Source of the DNA: Streptomyces sp. NBC_01717 | Lineage (GTDB): Bacteria; Actinomycetota; Actinomycetes; Streptomycetales; Streptomycetaceae | Assembly (NCBI RefSeq): GCF_036248255.1 | Contig: NZ_CP109178.1 | Coordinates: forward strand, 8,499,001 to 8,563,000 | DNA length: 64,000 bases | Direction: 5' to 3' | Shown here: positions 9,870 to 18,859 of the stretch, piece by piece | Layout: each line of letters opens with the position of its first letter | Numbering within the stretch: the stretch's first letter is position 1 | Translations under genes and position numbers: made by a program | The notes under the pieces: generated by a model | What the model was told of the DNA's origin: nothing | Databases searched by the model: none | The model's input: only the letters and a program-made list of their open reading frames with translations

Positions 9870-10666
9870 GCGCCGGACCTCCGAAGGAACGCGGGGATCG
9901 AACGGACGGCCTCGACAGGGTCGCCGGTCAGGCGACACTCGGCGGCGAGGTAGCCCTCGAAGCCGATGGTGTGCAGGGCGCCGAGCCAGGCCGGCCAGTC
10001 CAGGTGCCCGGCCCCCGGCTGGAACCGGTTGGAGTCGCTGACCTGGGCATGGCCGATGTACGGGGCGGCAGCGAGGATGGCAGCCGACGGATCGGCTTCC
10101 TCGATGTTCATGTGGTAGCTGTCGATACCGATACGGACCGAGTCCAGCCCGACCGTACGGATCAGGTCCGCGGCCTGCTCCAAGCGGTTGACCATGTGGT
10201 CCTCGTACCGGTTCAGCGGCTCCAGGTAGAGGGTGACGCCCTCCTTGCGCGCGTGTTCGCCCAGCTCCGTCAGGCCGGCGAGCAGCACGTCGCGGTCCTG
10301 CTCCTCGGTGCGCGGCGGTTCGAAGGGCGGCAGGCGACGCGAGAACATTCCGTACGAGGCCGGGGTCTGCACGCCCAGCGCACCTATCTCTGCCGCGACG
10401 CTCAGCTGCGACTTCATCTGCTCCAGCGCGTCCCGGCGCAGGGCGTCGTCGAACGCTGCGAAGAAGTGCAGCATGTCGACACAGACGGTGGGCATGACGA
10501 CACCATCAGCGACGGCCTCCTTCAGCTCGGGCAGGCGGTCGCGGAAATGGAAGTCGCCCTTGGAGCGCAGTTCGATGGCGTCGTAGCCGGCGGCCTGGGC
10601 GAACGACCATTTCTCCTGGAGCGAGTTGCCGGGGAGCAGTTGTTCCTGGCAGGCGGTCTTGATCAC
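9866..10666 (-). CDS. Sugar phosphate isomerase/epimerase (TIM barrel)
   Basis: 266 residues starting MIKTACQEQLLPGNSLQEKW. It has the xylose-isomerase-like/AP-endonuclease-2 fold motifs: AGYDAIELR, metal-ligand-type YLEPLNRYEDHMVN, IGIDSYHMNIEEAD, HAQVSDSNRFQPGAGHLDW, and a late GYLAAEC. Family members interconvert keto and aldo sugars or act on 3-keto-glycosides. It lies 74 bases downstream of the dehydrogenase gene and is coupled to the glycosidase. Together with the Gfo/Idh oxidoreductase across the divergent promoter it hints at an oxidation-isomerisation route for the imported sugar (inference). Confidence 0.85.
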   Translation of the reverse strand: MIKTACQEQLLPGNSLQEKWSFAQAAGYDAIELRSKGDFHFRDRLPELKEAVADGVVMPTVCVDMLHFFAAFDDALRRDALEQMKSQLSVAAEIGALGVQTPASYGMFSRRLPPFEPPRTEEQDRDVLLAGLTELGEHARKEGVTLYLEPLNRYEDHMVNRLEQAADLIRTVGLDSVRIGIDSYHMNIEEADPSAAILAAAPYIGHAQVSDSNRFQPGAGHLDWPAWLGALHTIGFEGYLAAECRLTGDPVEAVRSIPAFLRRSGA

Positions 10667-10740
10667 GGGGTGCCTTTCGGCGCTGATGGGCAGCGCGCTG
10701 AAGTCGTGTGGTTCGTGTCGCGGGAGGTGGCCGGGCAGGC

Positions 10741-11787
10741 TCAGAACTCCAGTACGACCTGGAGTGCATCCGCGGGCCGCTCGTCCAGCAGGACGTAGGC
10801 ACCGGCGGCGTCCTCCACCGGGACGGTGTGGCTGACCAGGGATTCCACGTCGACCTGGCCTTCCGCCACCAGGGACAGGAACGTCTGCTGGAGCCGCTCC
10901 ACGGTCCAGCGTCCCGCGAGCTGCGGCGGGACACCGCCGATCTGGGAGCAGATCAGCTGTACGCGGTTGTGGTGGAACTCGTCGCCGAGTCGCAGCCCCG
11001 TCCCGTCGCCCTGGTAGAAGCCGGACGCGACGACCCGGCCACCGACGGTGACCGAGCGCAGAGCCTCGTGGAGCGCCGGGTACACGCCGCTTATCTCGAT
11101 GGCGACATCGGCGCCGGCGCCGCCGGTGGCCTCGCGGATGCGTTCGGCGACGCTGTCGGTGCGGGCGTTCAAGGTGTGCCGCGCTCCGTAGGCTCGGGCC
11201 GTCTCGAGCCGGTCGTCGAGGGCGTCGACTGCGGTGACCCGGGCGCCGTTGAGCTGAGCAAGGCGCGTGGTGAGGAGGCCGATCACGCCCTGGCCGAATA
11301 CGGCGATGTCCTCGCCGAGGTGGATGTCGGCAGCCAGTACGGCGTTGTACGCGATGGCGCCGACCCGGGCGAAGGCCCCTGCCAGGGGTTCGAGCCCGGC
11401 GGGCAGTGTGTGTCCCACCATGCGCTCGGCCGGCACGATGCCCTCGCTGCGGTGACCCCAGATGCCCCAGACCACATCGCCGGTCACCGGCATACCCGGC
11501 GTACCGACGAGCTCGGGGGAGACCTCCGTGACCTCGCCGACCTCGGAGTAGCCCCAGCCCGCCACCGGGTACTCGATGCCTGCTGCACCGTCGCGGAACA
11601 GCCGGGCCCCGGCGTCCCAGGTGCGTGTGAGATACGGGTTCGTGCCCCGGTAGGCGGTGAGCTCGGTTCCGGCGGAAATGCCGGAGTACCTGGTGCGTAC
11701 TCGCAGGTGCCCGGGAGGAAGGGGCGAGCTCTCGTGCTCGGCGACTTCGACCTGACGAGGGCCGGTGAATTGGACGACGCGTTCCAC
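10741..11787 (-). CDS. Zinc-binding-type alcohol/sugar dehydrogenase (MDR family)
   Basis: 348 residues from ATG 11787. N-terminal GroES-like domain (SGISAGTELTAYRG) and C-terminal Rossmann domain with VFGQGVIGLLTTRLA and an acidic VDALDDR after strand 2, typical of NAD(P)-dependent medium-chain dehydrogenases. The usual catalytic Cys after the second strand is replaced by Ser/Gly (SGISAG), as in several sugar-linked members without the classical zinc ligand set. First gene of the minus-strand operon. It probably oxidises a sugar or polyol released by the glycosidases. Confidence 0.8.
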   Translation of the reverse strand: MERVVQFTGPRQVEVAEHESSPLPPGHLRVRTRYSGISAGTELTAYRGTNPYLTRTWDAGARLFRDGAAGIEYPVAGWGYSEVGEVTEVSPELVGTPGMPVTGDVVWGIWGHRSEGIVPAERMVGHTLPAGLEPLAGAFARVGAIAYNAVLAADIHLGEDIAVFGQGVIGLLTTRLAQLNGARVTAVDALDDRLETARAYGARHTLNARTDSVAERIREATGGAGADVAIEISGVYPALHEALRSVTVGGRVVASGFYQGDGTGLRLGDEFHHNRVQLICSQIGGVPPQLAGRWTVERLQQTFLSLVAEGQVDVESLVSHTVPVEDAAGAYVLLDERPADALQVVLEF

Positions 11788-11923
11788 GGAGGGCTCCGAT
11801 GGTGCTGAGAGGGGTGTTGCTCGCTGACTTACGTCGAAGATATCTCAGAGTTATGTCTTGTCAACAAGCAAAAGTGATGCTGAGATGCTCCTTGAAAGTG
11901 CATAAGTGGCGTGAGGAAACAGC
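11788..11923. promoter_or_regulatory. Divergent promoter with nested palindromic operator
   Basis: This 136-bp gap between the two divergent sugar operons is AT-rich for the window. It has two nearly concentric inverted repeats: ATCTCAG at 11842-11848 with CTGAGAT at 11880-11886, and inside them CTTGTCAACAAG at 11857-11868. A GAGGAA ribosome site precedes ATG 11924. The layout fits one repressor, most simply the ROK protein encoded at 15382, controlling both operons; that assignment is inference. Confidence 0.65.
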
Positions 11924-13330
11924 ATGGTGATGAAGACCCGACGGTCGAGGGCGACCGTGTTCGGGCTCGCCGCGACCCTTGCCGCAGGCCTGCTGGCAGG
12001 CTGCTCAGGCGTCTCAGGTGCCGATCAGGAAGCGGACAACCGGATCACGGTGTGGTCGCAGGAGAACCTGCCGCCGCGGATGGCCGCGACGCAGAAGGTG
12101 GTCAGCCGGTTCGAGAAGGAGACAGGCGTAAAGGTCGATCTCGTCGGCGTCGACGAGGCCCAGCTGCCGCAGCTGATCATGTCCGCAGCCGCCGCCGGAA
12201 AGCTTCCGGATGTGATCGGCGCCGTGCCGATGGGCCAGGTCTGGCAGATGTACGGCAACGGACTGCTCAACACCGAAGTTGCGGACAAGATCGTCAAGGA
12301 CCTGCACCCGGATACGTTCAACAGCAACGCGCTGTCGCTCACCGAGGATCACGGCACCCGCCTCGGCGTCCCCTCCGACGCCTGGCTCCAGCTCGTCGTC
12401 TACCGCAAGGACCTGTTCGCCAAGGCCGGACTCAAGGCGCCCGACAGCTACGCAAGCGCGCTCAAAGCAGCAGCCGCCCTCGACAGCAACGGCCGGTACG
12501 GCGTCTCCCTCGCCACCGATCCGTCGGACGTCTTCACCCAGCAGAGCTTCGAGGACCTGGCGCTGGCGAACGACTGCCAGCTCGTGGACGGACAGGGCGA
12601 ACCAGCCCTCGACTCACCGGCCTGCCACGCGGCCTTCACCGCCTACGACGACCTGGCACGCAAACATGGGGCGCCAGGAACCCAGAGCGTGGACACCACC
12701 CGCGCCACCTACTTCTCCGGCCAGTCCGCCATGATGGTCTGGTCCTCCTTCCTCCTGGACGAGCTGGCAGGTCTGCGCTCCGACGCGCTCCCGAGCTGCC
12801 CGGAATGCAAGAAGGACCCGAAGTTCCTCGCCCGCAACTCCGGCGTCGTCACATCCCTGCAGGGCCCCGACGGCAAGGCACCCGCCCAGTTCGGCGAGAT
12901 CACCTCATGGGCCGTCACCAAGACCGCCGAGACCGGACCCTCCGAGAAGTTCATCGAATACATGATGGGCAAGGGGTACACGGACTGGTTCGGCATGGCC
13001 CCCGAGGGCAAGATCCCGGTTCGCACCGGCACCCCCGACGCACCCGGCTCCTTCCAGCGCGCGTGGCGCTCCAGTGTCATGGGCGTCGACCACCACGAAT
13101 CCATGCAGAAGGCCTACCCGTCCGCGCTCCTCGACCAGCTCGTCACCGGTGTGAGCGACATGAAGCGATGGGGCCTCACCCAGGGGCAGGGCACCCTTGT
13201 CGGCGCCACCAACGGCGAACTGCCCGTTGCCAAAGCCATCGGTGCGATGACCGGCGGACAGCTCTCGCCCGCCGAGGCCGCCAAGGAGGCCAACGACGAA
13301 GTGGCCGCCCTCCAGAAATCCCTCCAGTAG
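11924..13330 (+). CDS. Sugar ABC transporter substrate-binding lipoprotein
   Basis: ATG 11924 has GAGGAA eight bases upstream. The 468-residue product opens with a lipoprotein signal ending LLAGCSG (lipobox Cys near residue 28). A family-1 extracellular solute-binding protein follows (ITVWSQENLPPRMAATQKVV, FEKETGVKVDLVG, and IGAVPMGQVWQMY). Four Cys in the mature part (NDCQLV/PACH, PSCPEC) could form disulfides outside the cell. It is followed by two permease genes. It should capture an oligosaccharide and pass it to the membrane pair. Confidence 0.9.
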   Translation: MVMKTRRSRATVFGLAATLAAGLLAGCSGVSGADQEADNRITVWSQENLPPRMAATQKVVSRFEKETGVKVDLVGVDEAQLPQLIMSAAAAGKLPDVIGAVPMGQVWQMYGNGLLNTEVADKIVKDLHPDTFNSNALSLTEDHGTRLGVPSDAWLQLVVYRKDLFAKAGLKAPDSYASALKAAAALDSNGRYGVSLATDPSDVFTQQSFEDLALANDCQLVDGQGEPALDSPACHAAFTAYDDLARKHGAPGTQSVDTTRATYFSGQSAMMVWSSFLLDELAGLRSDALPSCPECKKDPKFLARNSGVVTSLQGPDGKAPAQFGEITSWAVTKTAETGPSEKFIEYMMGKGYTDWFGMAPEGKIPVRTGTPDAPGSFQRAWRSSVMGVDHHESMQKAYPSALLDQLVTGVSDMKRWGLTQGQGTLVGATNGELPVAKAIGAMTGGQLSPAEAAKEANDEVAALQKSLQ

Positions 13331-13365
13331 CCGCAAGGCCGCTCCGTCATCGAGGTAGTCGACCC

Positions 13366-14346
13366 ATGAGCACAATCCAGAGCGCCGCGAAGAAGCGCCG
13401 CTACCGGCCACAGACCTCCAGCAGGCGGGAGAACCGCGCAGGCCTCGCCTTCGTCACCCCCACCTTCCTGGTCGTCCTGGTCGTCGTGATCCTGCCGATC
13501 CTGTGGACCGTCCTGCTCGCCTTCCAGAACTCCAAGCTCGTCAACATTCAGGAGAACGGTCTCTTCGGCCGCTGGACCCTGGACAACTTCGAGCAGGTCT
13601 TCGGCTCGCCCGGCTTCTGGAGCAGCCTCGGCACCACACTGCTCTACACGATCGGCGCCACCGCGGGCTCCGTGATCCTCGGCCTCGTCGCAGCCCTCGC
13701 ACTGCGGCGGCCGTTCCGCGGCCGCGGCGCCCTGCGAGCCGCGATGCTCCTCCCGTACGTCGCGCCGGTCGTCGCCGTCTCCTTCGTCTGGGAGGTCGCG
13801 CTCAGCCCGCAGTACGGAATCGTCAACGAATGGGGCCGCCGCCTCTTCGGCTGGGACGACCCGATCGCCTTCCTCTCCACCCGGTCGTACGAAGTCGGCC
13901 TGTTCGGCGTCCACTTCGACATCCCGCTGGCGTTGCTCACCGTCATCGCCTTCGAGACCTGGCGGTACTTCCCCTTCGCCTTCCTCTTCATGCTCGCCCG
14001 CCTCCAAGCGGTCCCCAGCAGTCTGGAGGAGGCCGCCGAGGTCGACGGAGCCACTATCTCCCAGCGCTTCCGGCACATTCTGCTGCCGCAGCTGATGCCC
14101 GTCATCGCCTTGCTGTCCGTCCTGCGCTTCATCATGACGTTCAACAAATTCGATGACATCTATCTCCTCACCGGTGGCGGTTCGGGTACAGACGTCGTCG
14201 CCGTCCGCGTCTACGACTTCCTCACCTCCCGCTTCGACGTCGGAGCCGCGTCGGCCCAGGCCCTCGTCCTCGCCGTCGTGCTCATGGCCCTGCTCGGCAT
14301 CTACTTCAAGTTCTTCGGCAAGAAGGTTCAGGAGGAGTCGGCATGA
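13366..14346 (+). CDS. Sugar ABC transporter permease (MalF-like)
   Basis: ATG 13366 gives 326 residues; the frame is open further upstream but the natural start follows GAGG after the lipoprotein stop. Six predicted membrane segments are visible, the first at about 27-48 (FLVVLVVVILPILWTVLLAF). The EAA loop that docks the ATPase reads EEAAEVDGATISQRF. The stop overlaps the next start (ATGA). No ATPase gene is present in the operon; in Streptomyces a shared ATPase (MsiK) usually energises such importers. Confidence 0.9.
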   Translation: MSTIQSAAKKRRYRPQTSSRRENRAGLAFVTPTFLVVLVVVILPILWTVLLAFQNSKLVNIQENGLFGRWTLDNFEQVFGSPGFWSSLGTTLLYTIGATAGSVILGLVAALALRRPFRGRGALRAAMLLPYVAPVVAVSFVWEVALSPQYGIVNEWGRRLFGWDDPIAFLSTRSYEVGLFGVHFDIPLALLTVIAFETWRYFPFAFLFMLARLQAVPSSLEEAAEVDGATISQRFRHILLPQLMPVIALLSVLRFIMTFNKFDDIYLLTGGGSGTDVVAVRVYDFLTSRFDVGAASAQALVLAVVLMALLGIYFKFFGKKVQEESA

Positions 14347-15299
14347 GCAGCGCCCCGCCCACGACCCCCGTGGCACCCACCCGGCCCACCCTGGCCCCTC
14401 GCCCCACCGCGCAGCCGCAGCGCCACCGGACCCTGAGCCGTGCCCAGTTCGAGGAGCGGTTCTTCGGGATACTGCGCTGGGTCGTGATCGCGTTCCTGGC
14501 CGCGATCACGATCGTGCCCTTCTACTACATGCTGATGCTGTCGGTGAAGCCCATCGACGCACTGCTGCTGAATCCCGGCAACCTCTGGGTCACGGCCAAG
14601 GACTTCACCCTCGCCACATACGAGAGTGTCCTCAAACCCACCTCCGAGGGCGGCCAGGGCTTCCTCGGCATGCTGCTCAACTCGGCACTCGTCGCCATTG
14701 CCACGGTGCTGCTCACCCTGGCAGCCGCGGTGCCCGGCGCCTACGCCGTCAGCCGCCTGAAATTCTTCGGCAGCCGGCATGTCAGCGCGCTCTTCCTGGC
14801 CGTCTACCTCTTCCCGGCCACCCTGCTCGCCGTCCCGCTCTTCGTGATGTTCGCGAAGATGGGTCTCTCGGGCAGCCTCGTCGGCCTGGCCATCGTCTAC
14901 ATCGCGCAGACCGTGCCGGTGTCGATCTACATGCTGAAAAACTACTTCGCGACCATCCCCTTCACCATCGAGGAGGCCGCCGCGATCGACGGCGCCTCCC
15001 GGCTGCAGACCGTGCGCAGGATCATCCTGCCCCTCGCGCTGCCGACGCTGATGGCCACCGGACTCTACGTCTTCATGATCGCCTGGAACGAATTCCTCTT
15101 CGCCCTCCTCTTCCTGGCAGCCGACCCGGGCAAGTGGACGGTCTCGCTCGGACTTCAGCAGCTGGCCAACGGCATCGAGGTGTCGAAGACCGTTCTGATG
15201 GCCGGGTCCGTGATCCTCACCATCCCCGTGGTACTGCTGTTCTTCGCAGCCGAACGCCTTCTCACCGAGGGGCTGACCAGCGGCGCGGACAAGGGCTGA
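14343..15299 (+). CDS. Sugar ABC transporter permease (MalG-like)
   Basis: Starts in an ATGA overlap with the previous permease; 318 residues. A Pro/Thr-rich cytoplasmic N-terminus of about 45 residues precedes six membrane segments. The EAA loop is EEAAAIDGASRLQTV, followed by ILPLALPTLMATG. It forms the heterodimeric channel with the preceding permease. Confidence 0.9.
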   Translation: MSSAPPTTPVAPTRPTLAPRPTAQPQRHRTLSRAQFEERFFGILRWVVIAFLAAITIVPFYYMLMLSVKPIDALLLNPGNLWVTAKDFTLATYESVLKPTSEGGQGFLGMLLNSALVAIATVLLTLAAAVPGAYAVSRLKFFGSRHVSALFLAVYLFPATLLAVPLFVMFAKMGLSGSLVGLAIVYIAQTVPVSIYMLKNYFATIPFTIEEAAAIDGASRLQTVRRIILPLALPTLMATGLYVFMIAWNEFLFALLFLAADPGKWTVSLGLQQLANGIEVSKTVLMAGSVILTIPVVLLFFAAERLLTEGLTSGADKG

Positions 15300-15381
15300 C
15301 ACCCGATCAGGAGCGACGAGGTCGCCGGCACGGCGCCACAAGCGGCTTCCCGGCACGGACGAACAGGACGAGGACGCAGGA

Positions 15382-16596
15382 ATGGCAGGAAACCAGGCGA
15401 GTGCGGGACACCTGCTGCAGCTCATCCGCAGCGGCGAGGCCACCACGCGCGGGGAGTTGCAGCAAGCGACGGGACTGTCCCGGTCGACCGTCGGGCACCG
15501 CCTCGATCAGCTCTTCGGAGCCGGCTGGCTGCGCGGTGCCGCCGGCGCTTCCACCGGTGGACGCCCCTCCGCACGGCTGGAGTTCGACCCGACCCACTCC
15601 GTGGTGCTCGTAGCCGACCTGGAGACCCGGCACGGTCGCGCCGCCGTGCTCGACCTCGCCGGGACGATCCTTGCCGAACGTACCGGTGACCTGGTGATCG
15701 CAGACGGCCCCGATGTGGTCCTGGACCGGCTCGCGCGTTGGTTCGGCCCGCTCCTCGACGAGGCGGGCGTCGGGCCTGACCGGGTCTGCGGGGTCGGCCT
15801 CTCCGTACCGGGGCCGGTCGACTGGGAGTCGGCGCAGATCGTGCAGCCGCCGATCATGCCCGGCTGGGACCGGTTCCCGGTACGGGAACGGGTGCGCGAC
15901 GCCTTCGCGGAACACGTCGGTCGGCCGTCCACCCCAGGACCCCTGCCAGTCTTCCTCGACAACGACGCCAACCTGATGGCACTGGCCGAGCAGCGCGAGA
16001 ACCACCCCGACTGCGGAGCCTTCCTCCTGGTCAAGGCATCGACCGGAATCGGCGCCGGGGTCGTTGTCGGTGGTGAGGTCTACCGCGGAATCGACGGGGG
16101 AGCGGGCGACATCGGCCACATCCGGCTCCACGACCGTCCCGACGCACTCTGCATGTGCGGCTCCTACGGCTGCCTGGCAGCTGTCGCCAGCGGCCGTTCC
16201 ATCGCCGAACAACTGACAGCGGCCGGATTTCCCACCACCTCGGGTTCCGATGTGCGCGACCATCTCGCCGCTGGACAGCCCGACGCCGTGCGGCTCGCCC
16301 GCGAGGCCGGGCAGCGCATCGGCGAGGTCCTTGTCACGGTGGTGACACTGCTCAACCCCGGCGTCCTGATGCTCGGCGGAGACCTTGCGGGCACCCCTTT
16401 TCTCACCGGTGTACGGGAACTCCTCTACCAGCGCGCGCTGCCCCGAACCACTGCCCATCTCTCTGTGACCATCTCCACCCTCGGCGACCGCGCGGCCCTG
16501 GTAGGGGCCGCCGCCATGGTCATAGACCACCTCTACGCCCCTGACAGGGCAGACGCCCGGCTCGCTGCACTCGCCCGCAGCGACGGTGTCGGCTGA
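15382..16596 (+). CDS. ROK-family transcriptional repressor
   Basis: 404 residues. An N-terminal winged helix (TTRGELQQATGLSRSTVGHRL, residues 21-41) is followed by an ROK kinase-like fold. The ROK zinc motif runs from GHIRLHD to CMCGSYGCLAAVASG, with His and three Cys. The sugar-binding DNDANL segment and GIGAGVVVGG are also present. Such proteins bind operators as repressors and release them on binding a sugar. Being the fourth gene of the transporter operon, it most likely controls the nested palindromes at 11842-11886 and so both divergent operons. Confidence 0.9.
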   Translation: MAGNQASAGHLLQLIRSGEATTRGELQQATGLSRSTVGHRLDQLFGAGWLRGAAGASTGGRPSARLEFDPTHSVVLVADLETRHGRAAVLDLAGTILAERTGDLVIADGPDVVLDRLARWFGPLLDEAGVGPDRVCGVGLSVPGPVDWESAQIVQPPIMPGWDRFPVRERVRDAFAEHVGRPSTPGPLPVFLDNDANLMALAEQRENHPDCGAFLLVKASTGIGAGVVVGGEVYRGIDGGAGDIGHIRLHDRPDALCMCGSYGCLAAVASGRSIAEQLTAAGFPTTSGSDVRDHLAAGQPDAVRLAREAGQRIGEVLVTVVTLLNPGVLMLGGDLAGTPFLTGVRELLYQRALPRTTAHLSVTISTLGDRAALVGAAAMVIDHLYAPDRADARLAALARSDGVG

Positions 16597-16626
16597 CCCC
16601 CCTGTCCGCACACCTACGGAGAGTCC

Positions 16627-17535
16627 ATGTCCCGAACAGCAGGCCTGCCTCAAGGCCCCTGGACCTACCCTCCGGTCCGCGTCGGCCTGGTCGGCGCGGG
16701 ACCGTGGGCCCGCGCGATGCACGCCCGGATGCTGGCCGCCGGCCCGGAAACCACTTTGACCGCCGTATGGGCACGGCGCCCGGAAGCGGCTGCCGAGGTG
16801 GCGAATGCCTACGGGGCCCACGCCGCCGTTTCCTTCGAGGAGTTGCTCGATCAATGCGAGGCGATCGCCTTCGCCGTGCCGCCCACTGTCCAGGCCGGAC
16901 TCGCCGTTCAGGCGGCAGCCGCCGGACGGGCACTACTCCTGGAAAAGCCACTGGGAGCGGACCTCGCCGCCGCACGCGCCGTTGCCGACGCGGTGGCCGA
17001 GCACGGCGTCATCTCGCAACTCGTCCTCACCAAGCGATACCACCCGACCACCCGGGAGTTCCTTGCCGAGGCTGCAACCCGTGAGGTCATCGGCGCTCGA
17101 TCCTGCTATCTGCACGGCGCCTTCCTCGGCGGGGAGTTCGCGACATCCTGGCGACTGGAGCACGGCGCGCTGCTCGACCTCGGCCCGCACCTACTGGACC
17201 TGCTGGACAGCGCTGTCGCGCCGATCGTCTCCGTACGCGGCACGGGCGACCCGCGCCGTTGGATCGAGCTGACCTGCGAACACAGCAACGGCGCCGTCAG
17301 CCAGGCCTCACTGTCCGGCAGCGTCAACCTGCCCCGTGCCAGAACGCGCGTCGAGCTCTTCGGCCCATCCGATGAACTCGTCTACGACACGGCGGACATC
17401 GACCACGAGGAATGCTGGCCGATCCTCCGAAACGAGTTCGCCAATGCCGTACGCACCGGCACCGGCACCGGCATCGACGCGGCCCGCGGCCTTCACCTGC
17501 AGGAGCTGATGCAGCAGGTCATCACCGATCGGTGA
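16627..17535 (+). CDS. Gfo/Idh/MocA-family oxidoreductase
   Basis: 302 residues; ATG 16627 has GGAG six bases upstream. The N-terminal NAD(P)-binding motif reads VGLVGAGPWARAMHARML. The family signature Lys sits in LLLEKPLGADL, and the C-terminal half has the usual alpha/beta substrate domain (LEHGALLDLGPHLLDLLD). It should oxidise or reduce a sugar hydroxyl using NAD(P). It is the last gene of the plus-strand sugar operon, 30 bases after the ROK gene. Confidence 0.88.
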   Translation: MSRTAGLPQGPWTYPPVRVGLVGAGPWARAMHARMLAAGPETTLTAVWARRPEAAAEVANAYGAHAAVSFEELLDQCEAIAFAVPPTVQAGLAVQAAAAGRALLLEKPLGADLAAARAVADAVAEHGVISQLVLTKRYHPTTREFLAEAATREVIGARSCYLHGAFLGGEFATSWRLEHGALLDLGPHLLDLLDSAVAPIVSVRGTGDPRRWIELTCEHSNGAVSQASLSGSVNLPRARTRVELFGPSDELVYDTADIDHEECWPILRNEFANAVRTGTGTGIDAARGLHLQELMQQVITDR

Positions 17536-17745
17536 GCCTGTCCCCGGAGTGGGGGGGCAGAGCAGTTGTGGTAGGCGTTACGACTGGTATCCGTCTTCGA
17601 TGCGTGTGGTGGGGCCGGGGCCGGGGCTCGTGCCTGGAGGTCTGCTCCGAACCACGCCCGCTCCACGGTGTGTGGGCCGAAGGCCGACAGGATGGGAGCT
17701 GGGGTGAGAGGTGGATGTCACCCGACTGAGCCCGCGAGACCTGAC
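17536..17745. other. Non-coding stretch after the sugar operon
   Basis: About 210 bases with poly-G runs and no convincing gene or terminator hairpin. An integrase remnant begins beyond it. Confidence 0.4.
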
Positions 17746-17878
17746 CTGCAGTCCTTCAACCTCGCCGAGCCAGCCTTCGCGTGCGGCTTCGGCGATACGA
17801 GTGATGAGGTTGTTGCGAATCGATCAGTCGTCCTCGTTGATCCGGGTCAGGTCGGAGCAGTGAGCATCTGACACAAGC
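17746..17878 (-). pseudogene. Integrase C-terminus remnant, copy A
   Basis: On the minus strand the sequence encodes ACVRCSLLRPDPDQRGRL and then falls out of frame. At the DNA level it matches the longer remnant at 18977-19110 over most of its length, including the shared GTGAG.ATCTGACACA.G block. The family is the C-terminal zinc-ribbon and coiled-coil tail found on actinobacterial tyrosine recombinases. Only the tail survives. Confidence 0.6.
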
Positions 17879-17880
17879 TT

Positions 17881-17894
17881 TCTGAACTACCGGC
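17881..17894. repeat. 14-bp direct repeat left of the methyltransferase gene
   Basis: TCTGAACTACCGGC occurs here and again at 18810-18823, the two copies 929 bp apart and enclosing the methyltransferase gene. It may mark the insertion of a gene cassette into the integrase remnant. Confidence 0.7.
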
Positions 17895-17966
17895 GGCAGC
17901 GCATCAGCGGCGGCTGCCGGTAAACCAGTGGCGTCTGCGTGGAAAAGCCTCATAGCTTGTGCGTTC

Positions 17967-18794
17967 GTGACTGATGATCCGCAGATGCGCCTGAATCGAC
18001 ACGACCTCGGCCGAGTATTCAACGAGGTGCCGGAACTCTACGACCGGGTTCGGCCGGGATACCCCGACGAACTGTTCGCGGACCTTGGCGCCATCACCGG
18101 CATGGACGAAAGGTCGTCGGTGCTGGAGGTGGGCTGCGGTACCGGTCAGGCGACGCGCACGCTGGCAGCGCTCGGATGCTCAGTGATCGCCGTTGAGCCG
18201 GGCACCGACATGGCCGCACTCGCTCGCCGGCGGATCGCCTCCTTTCGCAACGTCGAAGTCGAGACGTCGACTTTCGAGGAGTGGGACGACCGCGGTCGAC
18301 GCTTCGATGTTCTCGTGGCTGCATCGTCGTGGCACTGGGTCGACCCGTCGATTGGCTGGCAGCGGGCGCACGCCGTGCTCTCTCCTGGGGGTTGGATGGC
18401 ACTGCTCGGCCACGTCGTTGTCCGTCGGCCGGGAGAGCCGGAGGTGTATGCCGAGACCGCCGACCTGCACGAGCGGTTCTGTCCCGGGAACCCCGGCTGG
18501 GGTCATCCGCCGCTGGAGGACGACGTGTGCACCACCGGCGAGGGTTGGGGCCTGGTCGACGATCCCGGGGCATTGTTCGGCCCAACGATCGTGCGCTGGT
18601 ATCCAACCGTTCAGTGGTTCAACGGGGACGGCTTTGCCGATCACCTTCGCTCGTTGTCGCTGTACCGGAGGCTCGACCGCGACGTCCGTGAGCCCCTGCT
18701 CGACGCCATCGCCGAGCGCATCCGCACGCGGATGGGCGATCGAGCATCACGCCGTTATCTGAGCGTCCTGCGGGTTGGACGCCGCGCCGAGTGA
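17967..18794 (+). CDS. Class I SAM-dependent methyltransferase
   Basis: GTG 17967 is taken as start (275 residues); GTG 17928 and ATG 17985 are alternatives and none has a strong ribosome site. Motif I is VLEVGCGTGQATRTL and motif II holds the acidic IAVEPGTDM. Post-motif WHWVDPSIGWQRA and LSPGGWMALLG follow, as in the UbiE/trans-aconitate-methyltransferase-like group. The substrate is unknown. The gene stands alone between direct repeats and integrase remnants, which suggests recent acquisition. Confidence 0.85.
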   Translation: MTDDPQMRLNRHDLGRVFNEVPELYDRVRPGYPDELFADLGAITGMDERSSVLEVGCGTGQATRTLAALGCSVIAVEPGTDMAALARRRIASFRNVEVETSTFEEWDDRGRRFDVLVAASSWHWVDPSIGWQRAHAVLSPGGWMALLGHVVVRRPGEPEVYAETADLHERFCPGNPGWGHPPLEDDVCTTGEGWGLVDDPGALFGPTIVRWYPTVQWFNGDGFADHLRSLSLYRRLDRDVREPLLDAIAERIRTRMGDRASRRYLSVLRVGRRAE

Positions 18795-18809
18795 GGCCAG
18801 GGACCGATC

Positions 18810-18823
18810 TCTGAACTACCGGC
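18810..18823. repeat. 14-bp direct repeat right of the methyltransferase gene
   Basis: Second copy of TCTGAACTACCGGC (first at 17881-17894), starting 15 bases after the methyltransferase stop codon. Confidence 0.7.
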
Positions 18824-18859
18824 CGCGGCCTGGCCAGCAGTTGGAGAGGGCTCTTTCGT

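Noticed and set aside
10708..11808. A 366-codon plus-strand frame opposite the dehydrogenase gene
   Set aside because: It is antisense to a clear MDR dehydrogenase and has no recognisable domain.
11911..13365. Long upstream extension of the first permease frame over the lipoprotein gene
   Set aside because: The extension is out-of-frame Arg/Gly/Pro-rich shadow; the permease starts at ATG 13366 after the lipoprotein stop.
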